Shown: positions 26,437 through 34,800, numbered from the stretch's first letter. The stretch is 64,000 nucleotides of DNA from Lacinutrix sp. Bg11-31 (GCF_002831665.1 NZ_CP025118.1:682001-746000); one strand, 5' to 3'. Numbers and translations: made by a program. Notes: generated by a model not told the origin, from the sequence alone.

Positions 26437-26700
26437 TTACTGATTCTCTTTTGCGTATTTCAAATTGGAAAGTTCCATTTCCATAGCTTTTTGTTTTTTC
26501 GATTTAGACGCTGTTAAAAACAAACCAACCGTAAATAATACAACTCCCAAAACTAAAAGTCCAATTCCCATTGCTTTTAATTCATCGCTTTTATTATATC
26601 TATTTGCTTTTTCAAATTCAGATGCAGTTATTAAAAGCACGCTGTAACAACTCATTAAAAAGCTAATGATTGTTATTATTACTCCAATTGTTTTTTTCAT
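26437..26700 (-). CDS. Small two-helix membrane protein, unidentified
   Basis: The 87-residue product has two predicted membrane helices. The first starts IGVIITIISFLMSCYSVLLI, the second MGIGLLVLGVVLFTVGLFLT. A polar 18-residue loop joins them and a Lys-rich C-terminal tail ends in KENQ. A Cys at residue 18 is not a convincing lipobox. No family is recognised. The gene lies between inverted TACAGGTAAC copies at 26255-26264 and 26743-26752, so it may be a separate mobile cassette next to the ABC-3C operon. Confidence 0.7.
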   Translation of the reverse strand: MKKTIGVIITIISFLMSCYSVLLITASEFEKANRYNKSDELKAMGIGLLVLGVVLFTVGLFLTASKSKKQKAMEMELSNLKYAKENQ

Positions 26701-26872
26701 ATTAAATTCAGGTTTTGTTCAGTTTTGAGTGAGCTGCGTAATTACAGGTAACTATTTATATCATTACTTTTATTTCCGTTATCCAATAAGAACATCAGGC
26801 TATAGTCCATTTTTAGTTATTGTTATTCTGTAAGTTGGTATTTAACAAATCTATACCTTTTCTTACACAAAT

Positions 26873-26896
26873 AAAATACGTAGAACTACGTATTTT
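26873..26896. promoter_or_regulatory. Perfect 24-bp palindrome, operator-like
   Basis: AAAATACGTAG at 26873-26883, a 2-bp spacer, then CTACGTATTTT at 26886-26896. The symmetry and length suit a dimeric regulator site, but no gene starts immediately next to it. Confidence 0.4.
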
Positions 26897-26975
26897 TCTC
26901 CAACAACAGCCAAGTTACAACCGTCTATTTAATATATTTTACGGGAATCCTCAATTGCAAGAAAAAAAGTATAAA

Positions 26976-27005
26976 AAAACCACCTTGCTTTTATAAAGTG
27001 GTTTT
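26976..27005. terminator. Dispersed hairpin with AAAACCAC/GTGGTTTT arms
   Basis: AAAACCAC (26976-26983) pairs with GTGGTTTT (26998-27005). About 50 bp around it matches the hairpin region at 30364-30424 closely, so it is both terminator-like and repeated. Confidence 0.6.
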
Positions 27006-27029
27006 AACAACAACTAATTTATACAACCT

Positions 27030-27236
27030 TTATTTTGCATTCCAATAATGCTTTAAATAACGAAGCGCATTTTCTAAGGCTTGTTTTGAGGGTTTATAAT
27101 TAAAACTTAATACATTTTTAAACTTACTAATAGTGTAATCTTGTTTTAAACCATAAAACATATCTAAATAATGACGTTGCAATAAGGATTCTTTTAATTT
27201 AAAACCCACAATTTCATTATTAAATAAAGTGTAAAG
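27030..27236 (-). pseudogene. 3' remnant of an SDR/NAD-epimerase-like gene
   Basis: The minus strand keeps 68 codons without a start codon, bounded upstream by an in-frame stop (27237-27239) and ending TAA at 27030. The tail reads SFNYKPSKQALENALRYLKH, then YWNAK. It resembles the end of short-chain dehydrogenase/epimerases, where a (G/N)YKP-x-ALE pattern precedes the last helix. Loss of the N-terminal three quarters suggests deletion when neighbouring cassettes were inserted. The family assignment is moderate. Confidence 0.45.
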
Positions 27237-27348
27237 TTATTGATAACGAGCAGTATAAAAACATAAAAATTATGTACAACTGAGATTTATCATTTTGAGC
27301 ATTAATATTTATGATGATATTTGGTTTAAACTAAAAACCTGAGTTATT

Positions 27349-27948
27349 ATGGAAAATAAGGAACACACTAAATTTGTAGACAAAATTGTTGAAGCACTTA
27401 AAAAGAGCGCTATTGAGATTGAAGAATTTCGAGTACAAGCAGCTTTAGGTAAAGCTGAAGCACAGGATAAGTATGAAGAAGCTAAAAAGAAGTTTAATCT
27501 ATTTATTCACGAGAGTAAATTTAAAATAGAAGTTGGTAAAGAAAAGATAGACGATATAAATACCAAGTTTGATGAGCTTCGTGTGCAATTGGCTTTAGGA
27601 AAAGCAGACACAAAGGATGCTTTTGCTAAGCAAAAGAAACAATTATTGTTATTGCTTCATGATATTGAAGTAAAGATTAAGACCAACAAAAAAATGAGCC
27701 ATATGTATGCTTTAGTGCTTGTGGAAATTGAAAAGTTCAAGATCCATCTGGATGTCTTGGAAGACAATTTTAAAGATAAAAAGAGTGATGCCAAAGCGTC
27801 TTTTGAAAAAGGAAAGCAGGAATTTAATGACTATATTAATACATTCAAGACTAAGTACTCTAAAAAAGAGGAAACAAAATGGGAACACTTTCAAGGTGAA
27901 GTTTCACAAGCTTTTAGCCATTTAAAAATGGCATTTACTAAGCCTTAA
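27349..27948 (+). CDS. Coiled-coil repeat protein, unidentified
   Basis: A 199-residue, highly charged, alpha-helical cytoplasmic protein with no signal peptide or membrane segment. Three related segments occur: EEFRVQAALGKAEAQD (about 26-41), DELRVQLALGKADTKD (about 74-89) and a diverged third around EKFKIHLDVLEDNFKD. Each is followed by a Lys-rich helix. The repeats suggest a long helical bundle or coiled coil. I do not recognise the family. It is followed by a strong terminator and is monocistronic. Confidence 0.7.
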   Translation: MENKEHTKFVDKIVEALKKSAIEIEEFRVQAALGKAEAQDKYEEAKKKFNLFIHESKFKIEVGKEKIDDINTKFDELRVQLALGKADTKDAFAKQKKQLLLLLHDIEVKIKTNKKMSHMYALVLVEIEKFKIHLDVLEDNFKDKKSDAKASFEKGKQEFNDYINTFKTKYSKKEETKWEHFQGEVSQAFSHLKMAFTKP

Positions 27949-27965
27949 TTTTTAATTAAAAACCT

Positions 27966-27997
27966 AAAAAAGCACAATGTAATCATTGTGCTTTTTT
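27966..27997 (+). terminator. Intrinsic terminator
   Basis: Perfect 14-bp stem AAAAAAGCACAATG with 27984-27997, loop TAAT, T-rich end. It lies 17 bp after the coiled-coil gene. The symmetric sequence may also serve the convergent UbiB gene. Confidence 0.9.
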
Positions 27998-28062
27998 ATT
28001 GGTTTAAACAGTAATCTTTAATAATAATAATAATAAGTATTAAAGTAGAATAGGGCAGACCT

Positions 28063-29772
28063 TTATTCTTTAGTGTCGTAATCGCCTTTACTTACATTAC
28101 GCAGCATTCCATAAGCCAAAATTATGGCTATTATTACACATACAATACCAATTATAGAATAGCCTTTCCATAACGGTTTTATTTCTGAAATAATAAACAG
28201 CGAAGCAGCAATAATTAAGGCTGCCATTATAAAAGCAGTAACCAGTTGTTTTGTTACACGTTGCATGGTATGAACCATTGGGTCGATACCTTTGTGTGTT
28301 AAATCTACTTTTACTTGTCCGCTATTTATTTTTCTGATAGCATTTTTTAAATCTCTTGGAAATTCTTCCATATAGTTACCAAACTCGTAAAGCGAATTCA
28401 GCGTTTTTTCTCCTATTCTGGCAGGATTAAATTTTTTGGCTACAATTTTTATTAAATATGGACGAACCATTGCAAATTGATCTAGTTCTGGATCTAGTTT
28501 TTGTATAACACCTTCAATTGTAACTAATGATCTTGCGAAAAGGAAAAAATGAGAAGGTACTTTTAAGCCGTGAGCAATAATAATATCTTTTAGTTCTAGC
28601 ATGATAGTGCTCATTTCATTTTTATGAACCGCTCTAACATAATGGTTTTCAACAAACTCACTAATATCAAATTCTAAAGCTCTCATATTAGATATCGCTG
28701 TATTGCTTGATAAATGTTGCAAGGCACGAATAATTTTTTTCACATCTTTTTTGGTGATTGCCATAAACAACTGACCAAATGTTATAATATCTCTTGGTAG
28801 AATGCTGCCCATCATACCAAAATCTAAATAGCAAATATGACCATTAGGTAGCACCAATAAATTGCCTGGATGCGGATCTGCGTGAAAAAAACCGTATTCA
28901 AAAATTTGTTTGAAGTAGCTGTTCGCTAAACGTCTTGCAATAATTTTACAGTCGAAACCTTTCTCTTCTAGCAGCTCTATTTTGTTAATTTTAATACCAT
29001 CTATAAATTCTAAAGCAAGAACTTTAGCAGTTGTATATTTTTGATACACTTTTGGTGCGTGGGCAAATAGTGTGCTATCATCATCTTTTGTAATGTTATT
29101 ATAAAACCGTTGTACATTTATAGACTCGTGAATAAAATCTAGTTCTTTTAAAATAGACGCTTCAAAGTTTCTTACTAAACCAAGCGGATCAAAACTTTTT
29201 AGAGATGGTATGCGTTTTTCAAGTACTTCGGCAATGGTGTACATTACTTTAATATCTTCTATAATGGTTTTTTTAATGCCAGGACGTTGTATTTTTAAAG
29301 CTACACGGTCGCCAGAATGCAAGGTTGCAATATGTACTTGCGCTATAGATGCAGAGGCAAAAGGTTTAGCATCGAACCAAGCAAATAAGTTGTTAACGCT
29401 ATCCTTTAATTCAGATTCTACCATATCTTTTGCTTCATTTTCAAGCATTGGTGGTACGTTGTCTTGTAGTTTTTCTAATTCTAGTACTAACTCCAGTGGT
29501 ATTAAGTCTGGATGACTACTCATTATCTGACCAAATTTTACAAATGTAGGACCTAATTCTTCACATACCAATCGCATTTTTGCCCATTTAGAGTGCATTT
29601 TTGCTTGCTTTCTAGAGGCTTGAGGTATAAGACGCTGTACTATGGTAAAACGCTTGCTTTTTTCAAGATAATGCACAAGGTCTTCAAATCCATATTTGAT
29701 TAGAACTCGTAGAATTTGATTATATCTAGAGGCCGATTTGTATTTACTTTTAATTGCTGCGAAACCATTCAT
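28063..29772 (-). CDS. ABC1/UbiB family atypical kinase
   Basis: The protein has 569 residues with the UbiB/ABC1/ADCK features. The N-terminal KxGQ-type motif is VKFGQIMSSHPDLIP. The nucleotide-binding lobe has ASIAQVH and the ALKIQRPG lysine segment. FHADPHPGNLLVLPNGHICY and LDFGMMG carry the catalytic Asp residues. Two C-terminal membrane helices follow. UbiB proteins promote quinone biosynthesis by an unclear ATPase or kinase role. Flavobacteria use menaquinone, so the exact function here is uncertain. It is 2 bp downstream of a phasin-like gene, and both are probably one operon. Confidence 0.9.
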   Translation of the reverse strand: MNGFAAIKSKYKSASRYNQILRVLIKYGFEDLVHYLEKSKRFTIVQRLIPQASRKQAKMHSKWAKMRLVCEELGPTFVKFGQIMSSHPDLIPLELVLELEKLQDNVPPMLENEAKDMVESELKDSVNNLFAWFDAKPFASASIAQVHIATLHSGDRVALKIQRPGIKKTIIEDIKVMYTIAEVLEKRIPSLKSFDPLGLVRNFEASILKELDFIHESINVQRFYNNITKDDDSTLFAHAPKVYQKYTTAKVLALEFIDGIKINKIELLEEKGFDCKIIARRLANSYFKQIFEYGFFHADPHPGNLLVLPNGHICYLDFGMMGSILPRDIITFGQLFMAITKKDVKKIIRALQHLSSNTAISNMRALEFDISEFVENHYVRAVHKNEMSTIMLELKDIIIAHGLKVPSHFFLFARSLVTIEGVIQKLDPELDQFAMVRPYLIKIVAKKFNPARIGEKTLNSLYEFGNYMEEFPRDLKNAIRKINSGQVKVDLTHKGIDPMVHTMQRVTKQLVTAFIMAALIIAASLFIISEIKPLWKGYSIIGIVCVIIAIILAYGMLRNVSKGDYDTKE

Positions 29773-29774
29773 AA

Positions 29775-30149
29775 TTATTCTTTAGCTTCTATATGATTTA
29801 AACGTGCTTCTAATAAGGCAATAGCTTTGTCTGCTTTGTCTAATTTTTCATTTAATCCCTTAATTTTATCTAAATGAGCAATGTTTACTTTTTTGTAAAA
29901 CTGAACAACTGCTTCTTCAATTTTATGCTCCAGTTCTTCTCTTACTTGGCTTGTTTTCTGGATTATTTTATCCATGAATTCAAGCTCTTCACCATTTTCA
30001 TCAACTTCAGAATCTGAAGCCATTTTATTAAGATTTTCTTTTCCTTTTTCAGAAAAATCATTCAATCTATCTATAAAATGGGTGTCTTTGGCTAAAAAAT
30101 AAAGGCTGGAAGATAAAGTAATGAGCTCTAGTAAGGTTTTAGTTTTCAT
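29775..30149 (-). CDS. Phasin-like coiled-coil protein paired with UbiB
   Basis: From the ATG at 30149 the product has 124 residues; an in-frame codon at 30182 would add 11. A hydrophobic N-terminal helix (LLELITLSSSLYFLA) is followed by an amphipathic region with heptad character, ending LDKADKAIALLEARLNHIEA. This resembles phasin or regulator-type coiled coils found with UbiB genes in other bacteria. It may associate with membranes or granules. The tight 2-bp spacing to the UbiB gene suggests a shared function. Confidence 0.65.
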   Translation of the reverse strand: MKTKTLLELITLSSSLYFLAKDTHFIDRLNDFSEKGKENLNKMASDSEVDENGEELEFMDKIIQKTSQVREELEHKIEEAVVQFYKKVNIAHLDKIKGLNEKLDKADKAIALLEARLNHIEAKE

Positions 30150-30372
30150 GATATTGCATATTTGGTTTACGCTTTTTACCACAATATATTATGATAAGCG
30201 GTATTTAAATATGATTTAAATCAGCTATGGGTTTTAAGTAAGTATTTTCAAGATTGAAACAGGAGGTAGTTGTGGGTTTTTAATTTATGTTAAGTAATAG
30301 ATATTTGTAACAAATAACTTACAGGAGATACTTAGGGCTTTACGAGTAGAGTTAGTAATTAATTTAAACAAA

Positions 30373-30402
30373 AAAACCACCTTGCTTTTGCAAAGTGGTT
30401 TT
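30373..30402. terminator. Dispersed hairpin, second close copy
   Basis: AAAACCAC (30373-30380) and GTGGTTTT (30395-30402) repeat the 26976 hairpin, and flanking TTTTAA-AAC-ACTAATTT words also match. It lies after the small gene at 30429 on the minus strand, so it can end that transcript. Confidence 0.7.
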
Positions 30403-30428
30403 AATAACTACTAATTTTTCTTTTTTAA

Positions 30429-30686
30429 TTACTTATCAATAGAACCTAAAACACGTTTCATAAAACCATTAACTGCATCTTTTTTAGTTGCACCATCTTT
30501 AATCATTTTATTAACTTCAATGGCACCATACATATTAGAAATTAGCTCTCCAATAACGTCTAGTTCTTCATCTTTTAGAGATGGTACTTCGGTTAAGGCT
30601 TCTAGAGTTTCAATGGTTTCGACTAGGTAGTCTTCGTCATTGTCTTCTATAAATTGTGTAAGGTGTTTTATTACTGGTAATTTCAT
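30429..30686 (-). CDS. Small conserved protein in the thioredoxin/peroxiredoxin operon (DUF6952-like)
   Basis: The ATG at 30686 gives an acidic, helical 85-residue protein (MKLPVIKHLTQFIEDNDEDY to VLGSIDK). An in-frame extension to 30752 lacks support. The sequence fits a short flavobacterial family that I associate with DUF6952, from memory. It lies downstream of thioredoxin and peroxiredoxin genes with about 110 bp between, suggesting a role in the same redox circuit. No cysteine or membrane segment is present. Confidence 0.65.
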   Translation of the reverse strand: MKLPVIKHLTQFIEDNDEDYLVETIETLEALTEVPSLKDEELDVIGELISNMYGAIEVNKMIKDGATKKDAVNGFMKRVLGSIDK

Positions 30687-30797
30687 TGATAATTTTATTT
30701 TATTTAATAAACTGGTGTTCTCGATACAAATACGATAAAAAATCGAATGCACTCGAACTGACGTTTATTACTTCCGCGAAAGCGAAAATGATATTAT

Positions 30798-31106
30798 TTA
30801 TGCTACTTCGTTAACTAATTCTTTTAAAACGTCGAATTTGTTAGTCTGTACTTGATTCACAAATTTCCCACCTTTAAAAGCAGCAAACGTTGGTAAATTA
30901 TCTACAGTAGCTAATTTTCTAGATTCCGGGAATTTTTCCGCGTCAGCGATAACAAATGTTATATTTTCTAACTCTCCAGCTAATTTCTTAACCTTTGGTT
31001 TCATAATACGACAGTTACCACACCATGTTGCAGAATATTGCACAACAACAGTGTCGTTATTAGCAATAATTTCGGCTAAATTATCTTGACTTAATTCTTG
31101 AACCAT
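30798..31106 (-). CDS. Thioredoxin-family protein
   Basis: A 102-residue cytoplasmic thioredoxin fold with active site WCGNC (Cys29 and Cys32) and cis-Pro loop VDNLPTFAAF. The middle active-site residues Gly-Asn differ from the Gly-Pro of classical thioredoxin, so its redox potential may differ. It follows the peroxiredoxin gene by 6 bp and is the probable reductant for it. Confidence 0.9.
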   Translation of the reverse strand: MVQELSQDNLAEIIANNDTVVVQYSATWCGNCRIMKPKVKKLAGELENITFVIADAEKFPESRKLATVDNLPTFAAFKGGKFVNQVQTNKFDVLKELVNEVA

Positions 31107-31112
31107 GTTTAA

Positions 31113-31757
31113 TTAGTTTACGTGGTTTGCTAAATACTCTGCAGTACCAGTTCTATTAGCACTCATTGCGTCTTTTCCTTCTTCCCAGTTTGCAGGACAT
31201 ACTTCACCTTTTTCTTGTACGTGCGTTAATGCATCGATAATACGTAAAAATTCGTTTACGTTTCTACCAATTGGCATGTTGTTTACACCTTCGTGTTGTA
31301 CAACACCATCTTCGTCTATTACGTAAGTTGCTCTGTATGTTACGTTGTCTCCATCTACGGTTACAACACCAGTTTCTTCGTTATACTTCTCGTTAGTAAT
31401 ATCTAAAATACCTAAAGTATTTGCTAAGTTACGGTTAGAATCTGCTAAAATTGGGTAAGTAACACCTTCAATTCCACCATTGTCTTTTGGTGTGTTTAAC
31501 CATGCAAAGTGAACTTCTGGAGTATCACAAGAAGCGCCAATTACAATTGTGTTTCTTTTTTCGAATTCTGCTTTAGCAGCTTCAAAAGCATGTAATTCTG
31601 TTGGGCAAACAAAAGTAAAATCTTTTGGGTACCAGAATAATAATACTTTTTTCTTGTTGTTTTTTGCTTCTTCAAGAACGTTTAATTTAAAGGTGTCACC
31701 CATTTCGTTCATTGCATCCACATTTAAATCTGGGAATTGTTTTCCTACTATTGCCAT
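31113..31757 (-). CDS. Typical 2-Cys peroxiredoxin (AhpC/Prx1 type)
   Basis: The product is 214 residues. The peroxidatic Cys51 is in FTFVCPTELHAF, and the resolving Cys in EVCPANWEEGKDAM near residue 180. It reduces hydrogen peroxide and alkyl hydroperoxides, and the neighbouring thioredoxin-like protein probably recycles it. It heads a three-gene minus-strand operon. A candidate -7 element lies 42 bp upstream of the start. Confidence 0.93.
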   Translation of the reverse strand: MAIVGKQFPDLNVDAMNEMGDTFKLNVLEEAKNNKKKVLLFWYPKDFTFVCPTELHAFEAAKAEFEKRNTIVIGASCDTPEVHFAWLNTPKDNGGIEGVTYPILADSNRNLANTLGILDITNEKYNEETGVVTVDGDNVTYRATYVIDEDGVVQHEGVNNMPIGRNVNEFLRIIDALTHVQEKGEVCPANWEEGKDAMSANRTGTAEYLANHVN

Positions 31758-31798
31758 TGGTATAAAATTTTATAAATTATTATATTGTTTTCAGTTTA

Positions 31799-31806
31799 CA
31801 AAGATA
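31799..31806 (-). promoter_or_regulatory. Candidate -7 promoter element of the peroxiredoxin operon
   Basis: On the minus strand TATCTTTG fits TAnnTTTG and lies 42 bp before the start codon at 31757. A -33 element at the expected distance is not obvious. Confidence 0.4.
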
Positions 31807-31824
31807 CATTAGAAGACAAAAAAA

Positions 31825-31860
31825 ATAGCTTAATAAAATCTTTAAATCTTATTAAGCTAT
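31825..31860 (-). terminator. Intrinsic terminator of nhaC
   Basis: A perfect 12-bp stem, ATAGCTTAATAA (31825-31836) with 31849-31860, loop of 12, is followed on the minus strand by a run of T. It lies 42 bp beyond the nhaC stop. Confidence 0.85.
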
Positions 31861-31901
31861 AAATTTTGATTATAGTAAAAGGAAAAAACGATAATTTTTA
31901 G

Positions 31902-33371
31902 TTATTTATCTTTGAGTAGTCTTATTTTAATATTAAGTGCAGCAAACAAAAGTGTTGTAAAAGGACTTAGCCAATTAAAAACGGCATACACAAAGTATTC
32001 ACTAACACCTACGCCTAAAACGCTAGATTGGTATGCACCACAAGTGTTCCAAGGTATTAATACAGAGGTTACTGTTCCAGAGTCTTCAAGTGTTCTACTT
32101 AAATTTTCAGGCGCAAGGCCTTTATCTTCATATGCTTTTTTAAACATCTTACCAGGAATTACTAATGCTAAATACTGGTCGCTTGCAATAGCGTTTAAAC
32201 CTAAACAGCTTAAAACAGTACTCGCAAATAGTCCAAAAACAGTTGTTGCTACAGACAGTAAAGCTTTTGTTATTCTAGCTAAAGCACCAATAGCATCCAT
32301 AACACCACCAAAAACCATAGCGCAACAAATAAGATAGATGGTCCAGAGCATGCCACTCATTCCGCCAGAACTAAAGAGATCGTTTAATTTTGGGTTATCG
32401 GTAACTATACTAGTATCTGTTAAAACAGCAGTGGTAATCGCTCCTATTTTAGTTTCTGCTAATCCGTTTAAAATTTCTGGCTGAAATATAAAAGCAAAAA
32501 TGGCAGCTAAAGCAACTCCAATACCTAAAGCTATAAGTGGTTTTGTTTTTAGTAAAATTAATCCAACAACTACTAATGGAACAACAAATAACCAAGGTGT
32601 AATGTTAAATGTAGCATCCATAGTTGCTAGTAAGCCGCTAATATCTGCGCTTCCTGTTGTGTCTATAGTTGCACTTAATATTGCAAAAACGATTAATGTA
32701 ATTATAATTGTAGGTACTGTAGTAATTGTCATATAGCGAATATGTGTAAACAAATCTGTTCCAGCCATTGCAGGAGCAAGGTTTGTAGTATCGCTTAAAG
32801 GCGACATTTTATCTCCAAAGTAAGCGCCAGAAATAACAGCTCCAGCAATCATTCCTGTTGGGATTCCAAGTGCGCTACCAATACCAATTAGTGCAATACC
32901 AACGGTTGCAGAGGTTGTCCATGAGCTTCCAGTTGCAATAGAAATAATAGCTGCAATAATTACAGAGGCTGGTAAAAATATTGAAGGATTTAATACTTGT
33001 AAACCGTAATAAACCATGGCAGGAATAATACCACTAATTAGCCATGTTCCTGCTAAAGCACCAACTAAAAATAGTATCATTAAAGGCACGAAAACACTTT
33101 TTAGGTTTTCCCAGACTTCTTTAATCATGATCATTAAAGGTACTTTGTTAAAAAAACCATCAATCATGGCAACAAATCCTCCTATTAATAAAATAATTTG
33201 ATTGGTATAAGCACCAAACCATTCTTGACCCTCAACAAAAAAGATGTTGTAAGCTAGTAAGCTCATTAAAATAATAACAGGAATTAGGGCTTCAAAAAAG
33301 TTAAGCTCTTTATTTTCAATTATTTTTTGGTCATCATTAATATTAATTTCAGAAAGATTATCGTCTTGCAT
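31902..33371 (-). CDS. nhaC: Na+/H+ antiporter NhaC
   Basis: This 489-residue polytopic membrane protein has about 11-12 helices. NhaC family segments include ATGSSWTTSATVGIALIGIG, GAYFGDKMSPLSDTTNLAP and LIPWNTCGAYQSSVLGV, which carry the polar residues of the ion pathway. It should exchange sodium for protons at the inner membrane, in keeping with a marine host. The start ATG follows an AT-rich leader. It is monocistronic, with a terminator downstream and a decayed region upstream. Confidence 0.92.
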   Translation of the reverse strand: MQDDNLSEININDDQKIIENKELNFFEALIPVIILMSLLAYNIFFVEGQEWFGAYTNQIILLIGGFVAMIDGFFNKVPLMIMIKEVWENLKSVFVPLMILFLVGALAGTWLISGIIPAMVYYGLQVLNPSIFLPASVIIAAIISIATGSSWTTSATVGIALIGIGSALGIPTGMIAGAVISGAYFGDKMSPLSDTTNLAPAMAGTDLFTHIRYMTITTVPTIIITLIVFAILSATIDTTGSADISGLLATMDATFNITPWLFVVPLVVVGLILLKTKPLIALGIGVALAAIFAFIFQPEILNGLAETKIGAITTAVLTDTSIVTDNPKLNDLFSSGGMSGMLWTIYLICCAMVFGGVMDAIGALARITKALLSVATTVFGLFASTVLSCLGLNAIASDQYLALVIPGKMFKKAYEDKGLAPENLSRTLEDSGTVTSVLIPWNTCGAYQSSVLGVGVSEYFVYAVFNWLSPFTTLLFAALNIKIRLLKDK

Positions 33372-33720
33372 GTTAGTTAGTTTTTTTTTGGATATGTAAT
33401 GTTACGATTTTAGAAGAAGTTATGCAAATTCAAGTATATGCTGGAAATTAGCGGGTTATATAGATTTACTTACTCAAATTGTTTTAGGAGCAGCTTTTTG
33501 AGAAGTAATTTTAATAAATAAAACAGGAAATAAGGCTTTGCCTTTTGGTGCCATTAGAGATGTCATTCTAGATTTATAAGTGCTTTTTGGTAAGCTATTT
33601 TATTATCTGTTTAGAGTTCTTTTATGTTCGGTTTATGAATTAAGATAGAGATTAAGATTAAGGTTTATATTATATAGACTTAAAAAACTTTGTATAGTTC
33701 TTGAGAAGTTTTTTACAGGA

Positions 33721-34026
33721 GAATCTGGAATTAATTCAGAATATAAATTCAAGTCTATTGGGTAAACGGAAGCTTTTGCAAAAGCAAATAATACACCTTC
33801 CAGGTGTAAAATCTTATGCGAAATTAAAAATAACTAATTTAAAGTTGATTTAAGCGAATTGTCTTTGTCTTCACTTTAAAATTTAGAAGAGTAATTTTTA
33901 TACATTACACAATTAAATAAAAAGATAAAGTCTCAAGATACTGATACTACTAAAGAATATTAAGATGAAAAAATTAAGAATTTAGAATATAGGCTACTTA
34001 AAATAGAAGTACTTTTAAATAAGTAG
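33721..34026 (+). pseudogene. Decayed C-terminus of a large surface or coiled-coil protein
   Basis: In a single frame I read protein-like fragments separated by at least five stops: GESGINSEYKFKSIG, KVDLSELSLSSL, NLEE then FLYITQLNKKIKSQD, and last DEKIKNLEYRLLKIEVLLNK before a TAG. The order (VDLS...LEE.FLYI.QLNKKI...LE.RL.KIE.LL) resembles the coiled-coil ends of flavobacterial tail-fibre or cell-wall-anchor proteins. The gene is thus likely dead. Identification is by pattern memory only. Confidence 0.4.
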
Positions 34027-34045
34027 TCACTTATTACATAAATAT

Positions 34046-34080
34046 AAAAAGCCTGAACATTTATTATGTTCAGGCTTTTT
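34046..34080. terminator. Strong bidirectional terminator
   Basis: Perfect 15-bp stem AAAAAGCCTGAACAT (34046-34060) with 34066-34080, loop TTATT. Flanking A and T runs allow termination on both strands, serving marC from the right and the remnant from the left. Confidence 0.9.
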
Positions 34081-34118
34081 AGTATTTAATTATTTTAAAT
34101 TATGCGACTGTCAGTTCT

Positions 34119-34775
34119 TTAAGTGAGAATACTAGTTGCTTGATTATTTAGAATATCTAAAATAATTGGTTTGAGACCGCTAAAAAAGAATTCTACAGCT
34201 ATTACCATTACTATTAAACCCATTAAACGCATCATGACATTTATTCCTGTTTGACCAAGAATTTTAATAATTTTTGTAGAACTATATAGAATAATATAAG
34301 TTACAGATATAACTGCTACTACAGCAAGAATTAGGATGATTTTTTTTTCTATTGAATGGGCATCCTCCATCATTACTATGGCATTGGTTAGTGCTCCTGG
34401 TCCACATATCATTGGGATTGCTAAAGGCGTTACAGAAATATCATCGACGTATGTTTTAATTTCCGATTCTTTCAATTTTACTTTGCCTAAGCGTGCTTGA
34501 AGCATATCCATTCCCATTAAAAAAAAGATAACACCTCCAACAACTCTAAAACTGTTTACAGAGATGCCAAAGAAATTAAATAATACTTGCCCAGAAAAGG
34601 CAAATATTATTATAGTAATAAAAGATACTATCGACGCTTTTTGTGCAGTTTTAGTTCTATGACTTTTATCTAAGTCTGCAGTCATCGTCATGAATATTGG
34701 CATAGTGCCAAAAGGATTTATCAGTGTAAAAAAAGAGGTGAATGATAGGATTCCGAAAGCTATTACTTCGTTCAT
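34119..34775 (-). CDS. MarC family integral membrane protein
   Basis: The 218-residue protein has six hydrophobic helices of the MarC/UPF0056 family. Family motifs are FFTLINPFGTMPIFMTMT near the N-terminus, FRVVGGVIFFLMGMDMLQ and IPMICGPGALTNAIVMM. It lies in the inner membrane and the transport or other role of the family is unsettled. It is 25 bp from the PLP enzyme gene upstream and probably in one transcript with it. Confidence 0.9.
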   Translation of the reverse strand: MNEVIAFGILSFTSFFTLINPFGTMPIFMTMTADLDKSHRTKTAQKASIVSFITIIIFAFSGQVLFNFFGISVNSFRVVGGVIFFLMGMDMLQARLGKVKLKESEIKTYVDDISVTPLAIPMICGPGALTNAIVMMEDAHSIEKKIILILAVVAVISVTYIILYSSTKIIKILGQTGINVMMRLMGLIVMVIAVEFFFSGLKPIILDILNNQATSILT

Positions 34776-34800
34776 TGTACTTATTAAGTTGTTAGTTTAA

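Larger units (their letters stand above)
26701..27348. other. Gene-poor 650-bp stretch with palindrome, hairpin and gene remnant
   Basis: It contains the cassette end TACAGGTAAC (26743), a long palindrome (26873), a dispersed hairpin (26976) and the remnant of a coding region (27030-27236). No intact gene is seen. It separates the accessory cassettes from the coiled-coil protein gene. Confidence 0.7.
33372..34118. other. 750-bp gene-free region
   Basis: No intact ORF. One plus-strand frame from about 33481 to 34026 retains protein-like segments broken by many stops; its end is recorded as a pseudogene. The region ends in a bidirectional terminator. Confidence 0.7.

Noticed and set aside
22428..30402. 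Repeated hairpins as a CRISPR array
   Set aside because: The three copies are kilobases apart, palindromic, without regular spacers, and no cas gene is seen.
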